Of a DNA stretch of 64,000 nucleotides, positions 57,362 to 64,000 are shown piece after piece. Position 1 is the stretch's first letter. The number at the start of each line of letters is the position of its first letter. Source of the DNA: Komagataeibacter sucrofermentans DSM 15973 (lineage in GTDB: Bacteria > Pseudomonadota > Alphaproteobacteria > Acetobacterales > Acetobacteraceae); NCBI RefSeq assembly GCF_040581405.1, contig NZ_CP137157.1:2850001-2914000 (forward strand), given 5' to 3'. The notes below the pieces were generated by a model. The model was given only the letters and a program-made list of their open reading frames with translations. It made no database searches and was not told the origin of the DNA. The position numbers and the translations under genes were made by a program.

Positions 57362-57391
57362 GATGTAGGCAGCCCGGGCATCGCTTTCAAG
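57362..57391 (-). promoter_or_regulatory. Heat-shock sigma (RpoH)-like promoter candidate for dnaK
   Basis: Reverse-strand CTTGAAA (57391-57385) and CCTACATC (57369-57362) are 15 bases apart, resembling alphaproteobacterial RpoH promoters (CTTGAA, then CYTATNT). It lies about 130 bases before the dnaK start. A similar pair with the same spacing precedes grpE. Confidence 0.45.
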
Positions 57392-57418
57392 AGGAGCCAG
57401 CCATGCGCGGGCGGGATT

Positions 57419-58024
57419 TCACCCTGCCTGCGCCGGGCCTTTCGACACGACCACCATGGCCGGCTTGAGCAGCCGCCCATGCAGGGTCCACGCCGGGGTC
57501 CAGGCCTCCATCACGGTATCGACCGGGTGTTCGTCGCTGTGCTGCTGGCTCATGGCCTGGTGCAGGTTGGCGTCAAAGGGCTTGCCCTTCGCGTCTTCCG
57601 CCTTGATGCCATTGCGCTCGAGAATGCCCATGAACGAACGCTCGGTGCTCTCGATGCCTTCGCGCATGCTGGTCAGCAGCTTGTCCTCGCCCTCAACAGG
57701 CTTGGGCAGGCTGGCGAGCGCGCGCTTGAGGTTCTCGGCGGCCTCGACCACGTCCTTGGCGAATTTCTGCACGGCGTACTGCCGGGCATCTTCCACTTCG
57801 CGCTTGGTGCGGGTGCGCAGGTTCTGCATATCGGCTTCCGCGCGCATCCACTTGTCGCGCATGGCCGAGACTTCGGCTTCAAGCTCGGCTATGCGCGGGT
57901 CGGTTCCGGCTTCAGCCTCGGGCGCGGGGGCCGCTTCATGGGCGTGCGCATCCTGTGCGCCGGAGGGCGTGCCGTCGCCGTGGGGGGCGTCGGCAAAGGG
58001 GGTGGGGTCTGTGTTCTCGCTCAT
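57419..58024 (-). CDS. grpE: Nucleotide exchange factor GrpE
   Basis: A 201-residue GrpE: acidic, disordered N terminus (residues 1-50), a long helix (AELEAEVSAMRDKWMRAEADMQNLRTR) and the C-terminal beta domain (NLHQAMSQQHSDEHPVDTVMEAW, DGRLLKPAMVVVSKG-like end). It releases ADP from DnaK. The ATG at 58024 is the family-like start. It lies upstream of dnaK on the same strand but with its own promoter-like element; hrcA, often next to grpE, is not here. Confidence 0.95.
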   Translation of the reverse strand: MSENTDPTPFADAPHGDGTPSGAQDAHAHEAAPAPEAEAGTDPRIAELEAEVSAMRDKWMRAEADMQNLRTRTKREVEDARQYAVQKFAKDVVEAAENLKRALASLPKPVEGEDKLLTSMREGIESTERSFMGILERNGIKAEDAKGKPFDANLHQAMSQQHSDEHPVDTVMEAWTPAWTLHGRLLKPAMVVVSKGPAQAG

Positions 58025-58031
58025 GCTCTTA

Positions 58032-58061
58032 CAAGTAGGTAACGACTGACCGATGGACAAG
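58032..58061 (-). promoter_or_regulatory. Heat-shock sigma-like promoter candidate for grpE
   Basis: Reverse-strand CTTGTCC (58061-58055) and CCTACTTG (58039-58032) are 15 bases apart, the same layout as upstream of dnaK. Transcription would begin near the ATG at 58024, giving a nearly leaderless mRNA, which weakens the assignment. Confidence 0.3.
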
Positions 58062-58268
58062 GCATTGCGCTCCGGGCAGACATGCCGATTTTGCGCAACA
58101 TCCCTGCCGTGAACGGAGCAGCCGGAATGACGTTATCATTCCAGGGGATCCCGGCACCCGCATCCCCTCATGACATGCGGGCGGTTATGACGCTATGCTG
58201 CGCGCGCCTGCCAGGCAAGATGCTGGCGGTCATGCCCGGATCGGCGAAGGAGCAAAAAGAGAGCCCCC

Positions 58269-58979
58269 ATGGAGCCAACGAAACAGACGATCGTGCTGGT
58301 TGACGATGACAGGAACATCCTGACCTCCGTGCAGATGACACTGGAGGCGGAAGGCTTCATCGTCCGCACCTATACCGATGGCGAGAGTGCGCTGCATGGT
58401 CTGTCATCGCGCCCGGCAGACCTGGCAGTGCTTGACATCAAGATGCCGCGCATGGACGGGATGGAACTGCTCCAGCGCCTGCGCGCGCGCTCGCAGCTGC
58501 CGGTGATCTTCCTGTCCTCCAAGGATGAGGAAGTGGACCAGCTCATGGGCCTGCGGCTCGGAGCGGATGACTACATCACCAAGCCGTTCTCGCAGCGCCT
58601 GCTGCTCGAGCGCATCCGCGCGCTGCTGCGCCGCAACGAGGTCAGCCGCAGCGAGGCGGCGGGCATCAGCCCCACCGGCACCATGGTGCGCGGCGGCCTG
58701 TCGCTTGATGAAACCCGCCACCAGTGCCTGTGGCACGGGCGCGACATCCAGCTTACGGTCACCGAGTTCCTGCTCGTCAAGGCGCTCGCCGCCCGCCCCG
58801 GCCTGGTCAAGTCGCGCGACCAGCTGATCGATGCCGCCTATGGCGAGAACATCTACGTGGATGACCGCACCATCGACAGCCACATCAAGCGCGTGCGCAA
58901 GAAGTTCCGGCAGGTGGATGACGAGTTCAACCAGATCGAGACGCTGTACGGCATCGGCTACCGCTACAAGGAAGAATGA
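58269..58979 (+). CDS. chvI: Two-component response regulator ChvI-like
   Basis: A 236-residue OmpR/PhoB-type regulator: phospho-acceptor D56 in [11 protein letters not shown], the conserved Lys in DYITKPFSQ, and a winged-helix DNA-binding domain ([33 protein letters not shown]). The pattern closely matches ChvI, which with ChvG controls envelope and acid-stress genes in alphaproteobacteria. Its stop overlaps the chvG start by 4 bases. Confidence 0.9.
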   Translation: MEPTKQTIVLVDDDRNILTSVQMTLEAEGFIVRTYTDGESALHGLSSRPADLAVLDIKMPRMDGMELLQRLRARSQLPVIFLSSKDEEVDQLMGLRLGADDYITKPFSQRLLLERIRALLRRNEVSRSEAAGISPTGTMVRGGLSLDETRHQCLWHGRDIQLTVTEFLLVKALAARPGLVKSRDQLIDAAYGENIYVDDRTIDSHIKRVRKKFRQVDDEFNQIETLYGIGYRYKEE

Positions 58980-60760
58980 CCACGCCGGTGCCCCCTTCCT
59001 TCCTGTCCGCCATCAGGCTCCCGGCCCCGCTGCGCCGCCTGCTGCCCCGGCGCTGGAGCGGCGAGCAGCAGAACGCGGTAGCCGAATTCATGGAATACCG
59101 CACCCGGCTGGTCTCGCCGCTCATGCGGCGCATCCTGCTGGTCAACACCCTGCCGCTCGGCCTGCTGGCGCTGACGCTGCTCTATCTCACCCAGTTCCAG
59201 AACAGCCTGCTCGAGGCCGAGGTCTCGGCGCTGCGCGAGCAGGCGCGCATCTATGCGGGCGCGCTGGGGCAGAGTGCCGTGATCGTGTCGCGCCGCGACG
59301 TGACCCTGGCCCCTGATCTTGCGGGCCCGCTGCTGCTGCGCCTGACCGAGCCCAGCCCGAGCGCCCATGCCCGCCTGTTCGCCCCTGATGGACAGATCGT
59401 GGCCGACAGCCGCGTGGAACAGGCAGGCTTCGGCATCAAGGCAACGCCCCTGCCACCGGCTGAGGAAGACGAGCATCCAGCCCCCCCTCACGGGGCCTCG
59501 ATCAATATGGGCGAGCGGCTGTATAACTGGCTTCTGGCGCAGTTGCCCACGCTCTCGGGCGAGCGGATCATGACGCTGGACACGCCGGATTCAGACCCGT
59601 CGATCCAGCCCGTCACCCAGCCGGATGGCACGCGGGTGATGGAAATTCCGCCCTATATCCGCCGCAACGCCGACCACCAGCTTATGGTGACCGTGGCCGA
59701 GCCGGTCATGCATGCGGGGCAGACCACGGTGGGCATCATCCAGCTCACGCGTGAGGCGCGTGATGTGGACCGCTCGCTGTTTGCGGTGCGCTCCTCCATC
59801 CTGTCGCTGTTCCTCATGGCGCTGGCGCTGACCATCCTGCTGTCGTGGTACCTGTCGCTCACCATTGCGCGGCCCCTGCTGCGGCTGGCGGCCTCGGCCC
59901 ATACCATGCGCGAATCCTCCGACCGCACCGACATGGTGCCCGAGCGCCTGCTCGCCCGGCGCGACGAGATTGGCGAGGTCGCCCGCGCGCTGCAGGACAG
60001 CGCAAGCGCACTGTGGGCCCGCATGGACGCCATCGAGCGCTTTGCCGCCGATGTCAGCCACGAGATCAAGAACCCGCTCTCCTCCATCCGCTCGGCCATT
60101 GAAAGCCTGCTGCGCATCGACGACCCCGAGCGCCAGCGCCGCCTCATGTCGATCATCAATGACGACGTGCGCAGACTCGACCGGCTGATTACCGACATTT
60201 CCGATGCCAGCCGCGTGGATGCCGAACTCTCACGCACCCGTGCCGAGCCGGTGGCCATCGTGCCGCTGCTGTCCGTGCTGGCCGAAATCCATCAGGCCAC
60301 CCGCCAGCCGGGCCAGCCCTTCATGGCGGTGGCGAGCAGCGGCGACAGCCCGGAACGCAGGCTGGTGGTGCTGGCGGTGGAAGACCGGCTGGTGCAGGTG
60401 CTGCGCAACCTGATCGGCAACGCCATCTCGTTCTCGCCGCCCGATGGCAAGATCCTGCTCAGCGCGGTGCCTGCGGGCGGCATGGTGGAAATTGCGGTCA
60501 GCGATGAAGGGCCGGGCATTCCGCAGGCCAAGCTCGACAACATTTTCGACCGCTTTTATTCCGAGCGGCCAAGCAGCGAGAATTTCGGCCAGCATTCCGG
60601 CCTGGGCCTGTCGATCAGCAAGCAGATCATCGAGGCCCTGCGCGGCACCATCAGCGCGGAAAACCGCATGGACGCCGATGGCCACGTGCAGGGCGCGCGC
60701 TTCGTGATCTGCCTGCCGCGCGTGGACGTGAAGGGTGAGGTCAGCCGACCTCATCCGTAG
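58976..60760 (+). CDS. chvG: Sensor histidine kinase ChvG-like
   Basis: A 594-residue sensor kinase: N-terminal membrane segment about residues 52-72, a periplasmic domain of about 200 residues, a second membrane segment about 273-295, HAMP, then HisKA with the phospho-His (about residue 362) in [17 protein letters not shown]. The ATPase has [21 protein letters not shown] and [10 protein letters not shown]. The stop codon falls inside the 3' end of the convergent pqqE gene. Confidence 0.92.
   Translation: MTTPVPPSFLSAIRLPAPLRRLLPRRWSGEQQNAVAEFMEYRTRLVSPLMRRILLVNTLPLGLLALTLLYLTQFQNSLLEAEVSALREQARIYAGALGQSAVIVSRRDVTLAPDLAGPLLLRLTEPSPSAHARLFAPDGQIVADSRVEQAGFGIKATPLPPAEEDEHPAPPHGASINMGERLYNWLLAQLPTLSGERIMTLDTPDSDPSIQPVTQPDGTRVMEIPPYIRRNADHQLMVTVAEPVMHAGQTTVGIIQLTREARDVDRSLFAVRSSILSLFLMALALTILLSWYLSLTIARPLLRLAASAHTMRESSDRTDMVPERLLARRDEIGEVARALQDSASALWARMDAIERFAADVSHEIKNPLSSIRSAIESLLRIDDPERQRRLMSIINDDVRRLDRLITDISDASRVDAELSRTRAEPVAIVPLLSVLAEIHQATRQPGQPFMAVASSGDSPERRLVVLAVEDRLVQVLRNLIGNAISFSPPDGKILLSAVPAGGMVEIAVSDEGPGIPQAKLDNIFDRFYSERPSSENFGQHSGLGLSISKQIIEALRGTISAENRMDADGHVQGARFVICLPRVDVKGEVSRPHP
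60736..60753. other. Inverted repeat in the chvG/pqqE overlap
   Basis: TGAGGTC (60736-60742) and GACCTCA (60747-60753) are perfect arms around a 4-base centre, within the 20-bp overlap of the converging genes. A small bidirectional stem-loop may form in both transcripts; no U-run follows. Confidence 0.5.
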
Positions 60761-61847
60761 CGCGCGCATACCGCCGGTAGCGAAACGGCGGGGGTTCAGC
60801 GGGCAGGGTATCGAGCACGGCCTTGACTCGCTCATGGTCGGGCGCGCGCGAGCAGACCGGGTCGGTTGCTGCCGCATCACCCGCCAGCGCCAGGGCCTGG
60901 CAGCGGCAGCCGCCCCAGTCCTTCTCGCGCTGGTCGCAGCTCCGGCAGGGCTGGGGCATCCAGTCCGTGCCGCGGAACATGGTAAAAAGCGGGGCCTCGC
61001 GCCAGATGTGGTCCAGCGTGTCATGCTTTACGTCAGGGAAGGCGACGTTGGGGATGGTCTCGGCCGCGTGGCACGGCAGCACCCGGCCCGAGGGCGAGAC
61101 GTTGATGAACCGCCGCCCCCAGCCACCCATGCACGGCTTGGGCCGGTCGGCATAGTAATCGGGGGTGACGTAATCGATGGTCAGGCGGCCTTCGTATTTT
61201 TTCCGTGCCGCTTCGACTGCCTCGGTGGTCTGCTCAAGCTGGGCAGCGGTGGGCATGAGGGCCGCGCGGTTGGCCAGCCCCCAGCCATAATACTGCGTAT
61301 GGGCGATCTCGACCCGGCGCGCGCCCATCTGGAGGGCGGCCTCAAGCATCTGCGGCACGCGTTCGGCATTTTCGCGGTAGATGACGAAGTTCAGCGTCAG
61401 CGGCATGCCATCGGCGGCGACCAGTCGCGCCGCCTCGATCTTGCGAGCCTGCGCGCCCTTCATGCCGCCCACAAGTTCGGCATTTGCCGTATCGATATCC
61501 TGAAACGAAAGCTGGACGTGATCGAGTCCCGCCTCCACCAGCGCCGGGAAGGTCTTCTCGTTGAGCAGCACGCCGGAGGTGATGAGGTTGGTGTAAAGCC
61601 CCAGCCCCACCGCATGGCGGATGAGTTCGGGCAGATCGGGGCGGCTCATCGGCTCGCCACCGGAGAAATGGACCTGCAGCACCCCCATCCCGGCGGCCTG
61701 GTCGAGCACGCTGATCCACTCGGCAGTGGAAAGCTCGTTGCGGCGCGGCTCCAGCGCCAGCGGGTTGGAACAGTACGGGCACTGCAACGGGCAGCGATGC
61801 GTGAGTTCCGCCAGCAGGCTCATGGGCGAGAGAATGGTTTCGGTCAT
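60741..61847 (-). CDS. pqqE: PQQ biosynthesis radical SAM enzyme
   Basis: PqqE cross-links Glu and Tyr of PqqA in the first step of pyrroloquinoline quinone synthesis. The 368-residue protein has CPLQCPYCSNP (CxxxCxxC for the radical SAM cluster) and a C-terminal SPASM region (CMGGWGRRFINVSPSGRVLPC ... CRSCDQREKDWGGCRCQA) for auxiliary clusters. Its start overlaps the pqqD stop by 4 bases. Confidence 0.97.
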   Translation of the reverse strand: MTETILSPMSLLAELTHRCPLQCPYCSNPLALEPRRNELSTAEWISVLDQAAGMGVLQVHFSGGEPMSRPDLPELIRHAVGLGLYTNLITSGVLLNEKTFPALVEAGLDHVQLSFQDIDTANAELVGGMKGAQARKIEAARLVAADGMPLTLNFVIYRENAERVPQMLEAALQMGARRVEIAHTQYYGWGLANRAALMPTAAQLEQTTEAVEAARKKYEGRLTIDYVTPDYYADRPKPCMGGWGRRFINVSPSGRVLPCHAAETIPNVAFPDVKHDTLDHIWREAPLFTMFRGTDWMPQPCRSCDQREKDWGGCRCQALALAGDAAATDPVCSRAPDHERVKAVLDTLPAEPPPFRYRRYARATDEVG

Positions 61848-62125
61848 GCCACCAGCACCTGTCGGGTCATGAGATCACTGACCATGACATGGACATCGCG
61901 CCCGATCACATCAACCGGGGCGGCAAAGCGGCTGGCCAGGTCGGCAATGATCTGGCCCAGCGTGCGCGTGCCATCGACCAGCTTGAGCACCTCGGCTGCG
62001 ATGGGGTCGGGAATGAAGGCCCGCTCCGGCGCCTGGATGATCCAGCGCTCACGCACGCGGTCATGCTGCAGCCGCACCCCGCGTGCGAAGCGGATAACGC
62101 TGTCGTCTGTCAGGTCTGCGCTCAT
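61844..62125 (-). CDS. pqqD: PQQ biosynthesis peptide chaperone
   Basis: A 93-residue RiPP recognition element that binds PqqA and delivers it to PqqE. FARGVRLQHDRVRERWIIQAPER followed by EVLKLVDGTRTLGQIIADLA matches the winged-helix PqqD fold. It overlaps pqqC and pqqE by 4 bases at each end. Confidence 0.95.
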   Translation of the reverse strand: MSADLTDDSVIRFARGVRLQHDRVRERWIIQAPERAFIPDPIAAEVLKLVDGTRTLGQIIADLASRFAAPVDVIGRDVHVMVSDLMTRQVLVA

Positions 62126-62859
62126 GCCGCATCCGGGCGGAACGCACCGGGCGGAATGCGACCGGGATTGACGTAGGCGTATTCCAGCTCATCAAGCATG
62201 GCCCACAGCACGCCGCACTTGAACTTGAGCGCGCCAAGCACCGCCTGCTGCTGCTCGGGCGTGCGGGCATGTTCCTTCACGTAACCCAGCGCAAAGTCGG
62301 AATCACGCGGGGCCTGTGTGAGGCGCGGCTGGAAGTAGGCCAGCGTCTCAGGCGTGATGAAGTCGTAATGGCGCAGCATGCCCGCCACGCGCTCGCTGAT
62401 GATGGTGGGCGAGAACAGTTCGGTCAGCGACGAGGCAATGGCCTCAAGGATGGAGCGATCACGCACGAAGGCCACATACGCATCCACCGCAAAGCGGGTG
62501 GCGGGCAGCAGCCCTTCGAGCGACTCCACATAGGCACGATCCAGCCCCAGCCCGTCGGTCAGCTTGAGCCAGCGCGCCACGCCACCGGTGCCCGGTGCAT
62601 CGCCATCATGGTCCACCAGCCGCCGGCGCCATTCGCGCCGCAGCTCCGCCGTGGGCAGGCGGGCAAGCAGCGTTGCGTCCTTGGCGGGGATGCTGGCCTG
62701 ATAATAATAGCGGTTCAGCGCCCAGGCCTGCACCTGCGCGCGGTTGAGCCTGCCATCATGCAGCGCACGGTGGAAAGGGTGCAGGTTGTGGTAGCGTTCC
62801 GCCCCGATGGCGCGGAGGGCTGCTTCAAGTTCATCAGGGGAAAGCAGGTGTGCGCTCAT
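62122..62859 (-). CDS. pqqC: Pyrroloquinoline-quinone synthase
   Basis: PqqC performs the last ring-closing oxidation with O2. The 245-residue all-helical protein has YHNLHPFHRALHDG, NRYYYQASIPAKDA and the DYITPETLAYF region containing active-site His/Tyr/Arg positions known for the family. Its start overlaps the pqqB stop by 4 bases. Confidence 0.96.
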   Translation of the reverse strand: MSAHLLSPDELEAALRAIGAERYHNLHPFHRALHDGRLNRAQVQAWALNRYYYQASIPAKDATLLARLPTAELRREWRRRLVDHDGDAPGTGGVARWLKLTDGLGLDRAYVESLEGLLPATRFAVDAYVAFVRDRSILEAIASSLTELFSPTIISERVAGMLRHYDFITPETLAYFQPRLTQAPRDSDFALGYVKEHARTPEQQQAVLGALKFKCGVLWAMLDELEYAYVNPGRIPPGAFRPDAA

Positions 62860-63779
62860 GCCGTAATCCTCATCCCGTCATGGGAGATTTCCCACCCTGC
62901 GGCCTCAACGGCGGCGCGCTCGGGCGTATCCGCCAGCAGCACAGGGTTGGAATTGTTGATGTGTATGAAAATCTTGCGCTTGATGCCCAGGTCATGCAGG
63001 GCGGCAATGGTGCCGTCCATGCCATCCATCGACATATGGCCCATGCGGCGGCCGGTCTTTTCACCTAGGCCCGCGCGAACCATCTCGTCATCCACCCACA
63101 GCGTGCCGTCAAAGAACACGGCATCCGCCCCGCGCAGGCGCACGCGCAGGTTATCGGTCATGCGCGCGCAGCCGGGCACGAAGCACACGCGGTGGCTGCC
63201 ATCGGAAATCTCGAGGCCGATCGTCTCGCCATTTTCACATATGGCCGCAGGGTCAGGCCCGGATTCGGCATAAAGCGGCACCTTGCCGGGCACGGCGAAG
63301 GGCACGATGGTCAGGCCCGCGGGCTTGCCGTCGGTCAGCTTCAGCGCCAGGGGCTGGTCGAGTCCCATCGGTTCACGGGTCACGACCGCGCGGTTCAGGG
63401 CTTCAAAAATGGGGTTGGCGTCCAGCATGGACAGCACTTCGGGCGTGGCCAGAAGGGTAAAGGGCTGTCGCTCGCGCAGGGTGAGCAGGCCGGTGATGGT
63501 ATCCACCTCGCCACCCGTCAGGATCACGCCAGCGATGGGCGTGGAACGCAGGCCCTCGCTGGGGTGGAGGGCCGGGGTCTGGTTGATCTGGGTGCGCAGG
63601 TCAGGCGATGCGTTGACCACGAACCAGTTCTTTCCATCTCCGCTGATGGCGATGGAAGCCTGTGTGCGGGGCAGGGCTGCCGGATCGCCGGCCCTGGCCC
63701 GCCTGCAACCGGGAGCGTTGGAGTTCCATTGGGGAAATCCGCCGCCCGCCGCCGCGCCGAGAACGATAATGTCGATCAT
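62856..63779 (-). CDS. pqqB: PQQ biosynthesis protein PqqB
   Basis: A 307-residue metallo-beta-lactamase-fold protein that hydroxylates or otherwise processes the Glu-Tyr intermediate. The start MIDIIVLGAAAGGGFPQWN is characteristic, with the metal-binding region LTGGEVDTITGLLTLRE and IFIHINNSNPVLL. First gene after the pqqA hairpin; the next three genes overlap in series. Confidence 0.96.
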   Translation of the reverse strand: MIDIIVLGAAAGGGFPQWNSNAPGCRRARAGDPAALPRTQASIAISGDGKNWFVVNASPDLRTQINQTPALHPSEGLRSTPIAGVILTGGEVDTITGLLTLRERQPFTLLATPEVLSMLDANPIFEALNRAVVTREPMGLDQPLALKLTDGKPAGLTIVPFAVPGKVPLYAESGPDPAAICENGETIGLEISDGSHRVCFVPGCARMTDNLRVRLRGADAVFFDGTLWVDDEMVRAGLGEKTGRRMGHMSMDGMDGTIAALHDLGIKRKIFIHINNSNPVLLADTPERAAVEAAGWEISHDGMRITA

Positions 63780-63800
63780 GGACGCAGAGTGTAAAAGAAA

Positions 63801-63829
63801 ATCGCCGCCTGTGCGAGACAGGCGGCGAT
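63801..63829 (-). terminator. Stem-loop between pqqA and pqqB (partial terminator)
   Basis: ATCGCCGCCTG (63801-63811) pairs with CAGGCGGCGAT (63819-63829), an 11-bp perfect stem. On the reverse strand it is followed by TTTTCTTTTAC. It ends about 20 bases before pqqB, so it likely lowers pqqB-E expression relative to the pqqA precursor. Confidence 0.75.
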
Positions 63830-63838
63830 GTTTCCATC

Positions 63839-63919
63839 TTACTTCTTTTCGCCACAGACGTAGCTGTTGATCTCGGCGCCCAGGGGGACTTCAACGATCT
63901 TGGGGGTATTCCAGGCCAT
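63839..63919 (-). CDS. pqqA: PQQ precursor peptide
   Basis: A 26-residue peptide (MAWNTPKIVEVPLGAEINSY then VCGEKK) whose Glu and Tyr, spaced as ExxxY in EINSY, become the PQQ skeleton. GGAGAG lies 4 bases before the ATG. The pqqBCDE genes follow on the same strand. About 80 bp of upstream sequence remain in the window; the promoter may be partly outside. Confidence 0.97.
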   Translation of the reverse strand: MAWNTPKIVEVPLGAEINSYVCGEKK

Positions 63920-64000
63920 GGGACTCTCCATTGATTTGTATGCGAAAGGCAGAAACCTTCGTCTATGGAGTATTTGAGCCCGGTCTCCCGCCACTTTCAA

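Noticed and set aside
55618-57468. 616-codon forward open frame opposite dnaK
   Set aside because: A known type of antisense shadow of dnaK; no independent start signals or family.

Overview
The window looks like a chromosomal segment of an acetic acid bacterium (Acetobacteraceae), most likely Komagataeibacter or Gluconacetobacter. The reasons are high GC, a complete pqqABCDE operon for the cofactor of periplasmic dehydrogenases, two sugar-porter MFS proteins, a Hint-domain protein with the architecture common in this family, and a ChvG/ChvI two-component pair. The genus is inferred from gene content; no database search was run. About 60 genes are described, almost all core metabolism or information processing.

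Layout. 1-4213: LOG-family phosphoribohydrolase (cut by the left edge), MFS transporter, NUDIX hydrolase, and a one-carbon pair (folD and an MTHFR-like gene). 4214-8204: an AT-richer accessory island with the truncated 3' end of a Fic-family gene, a complete IS1182-type insertion sequence (perfect 17-bp inverted repeats, CTAG target duplication), an unrecognised membrane/coiled-coil gene, and an IS5-type transposase remnant. 8264-19651: Do-type protease, tadA, histidine phosphatase, a 703-residue orphan PLP-fold protein overlapping a pseudouridine synthase that itself overlaps ftsK, then rsmD, an RsuA-type pseudouridine synthase, a C26 amidotransferase-like hydrolase and tRNA-Lys(CTT). 19736-25269: the mnmE-mnmG-rsmG-parA-parB cluster, with two perfect parS sites inside rsmG and mnmE. 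25354-28446: an unusual alkyltransferase, quinone oxidoreductase, and rho with a long leader. 28560-34575: glycosyltransferase, Hint-domain protein with a sigma-54-like promoter, XRE regulator, outer-membrane barrel, CorA. 34781-39269: trpB-trpA-accD-folC. 39377-51464: sugar porters, a Zur-like regulator with a 43-residue membrane peptide in front of it, flavin reductase, HIBYL-CoA hydrolase-like protein, SelO, S9 peptidase, DedA, SDR, trmB. 51633-58024: metK, dapB, dnaJ, dnaK, grpE. 58269-60760: chvI-chvG. 60741-63919: pqqE-D-C-B-A, reading toward chvG.

Functional links. Chromosome segregation (ParAB, parS, FtsK) and tRNA/rRNA modification (MnmE/G, RsmG, RsmD, TadA, TrmB, pseudouridine synthases) dominate the first half. 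Folate, tryptophan and fatty-acid entry steps sit together, and the chaperone machine DnaK-DnaJ-GrpE has heat-shock-like promoter candidates.

The most striking non-gene structure is a family of eight intergenic palindromic repeats (about 50-90 bp, nested hairpins) that always lie just downstream of a gene's 3' end. I found no wholly new multi-gene system. The best leads for novelty are the orphan PLP-fold protein in the ftsK cluster, the AT-rich membrane/coiled-coil gene beside the IS, the divergent PCHR alkyltransferase-like protein, the Hint-domain locus, and the repeat family.
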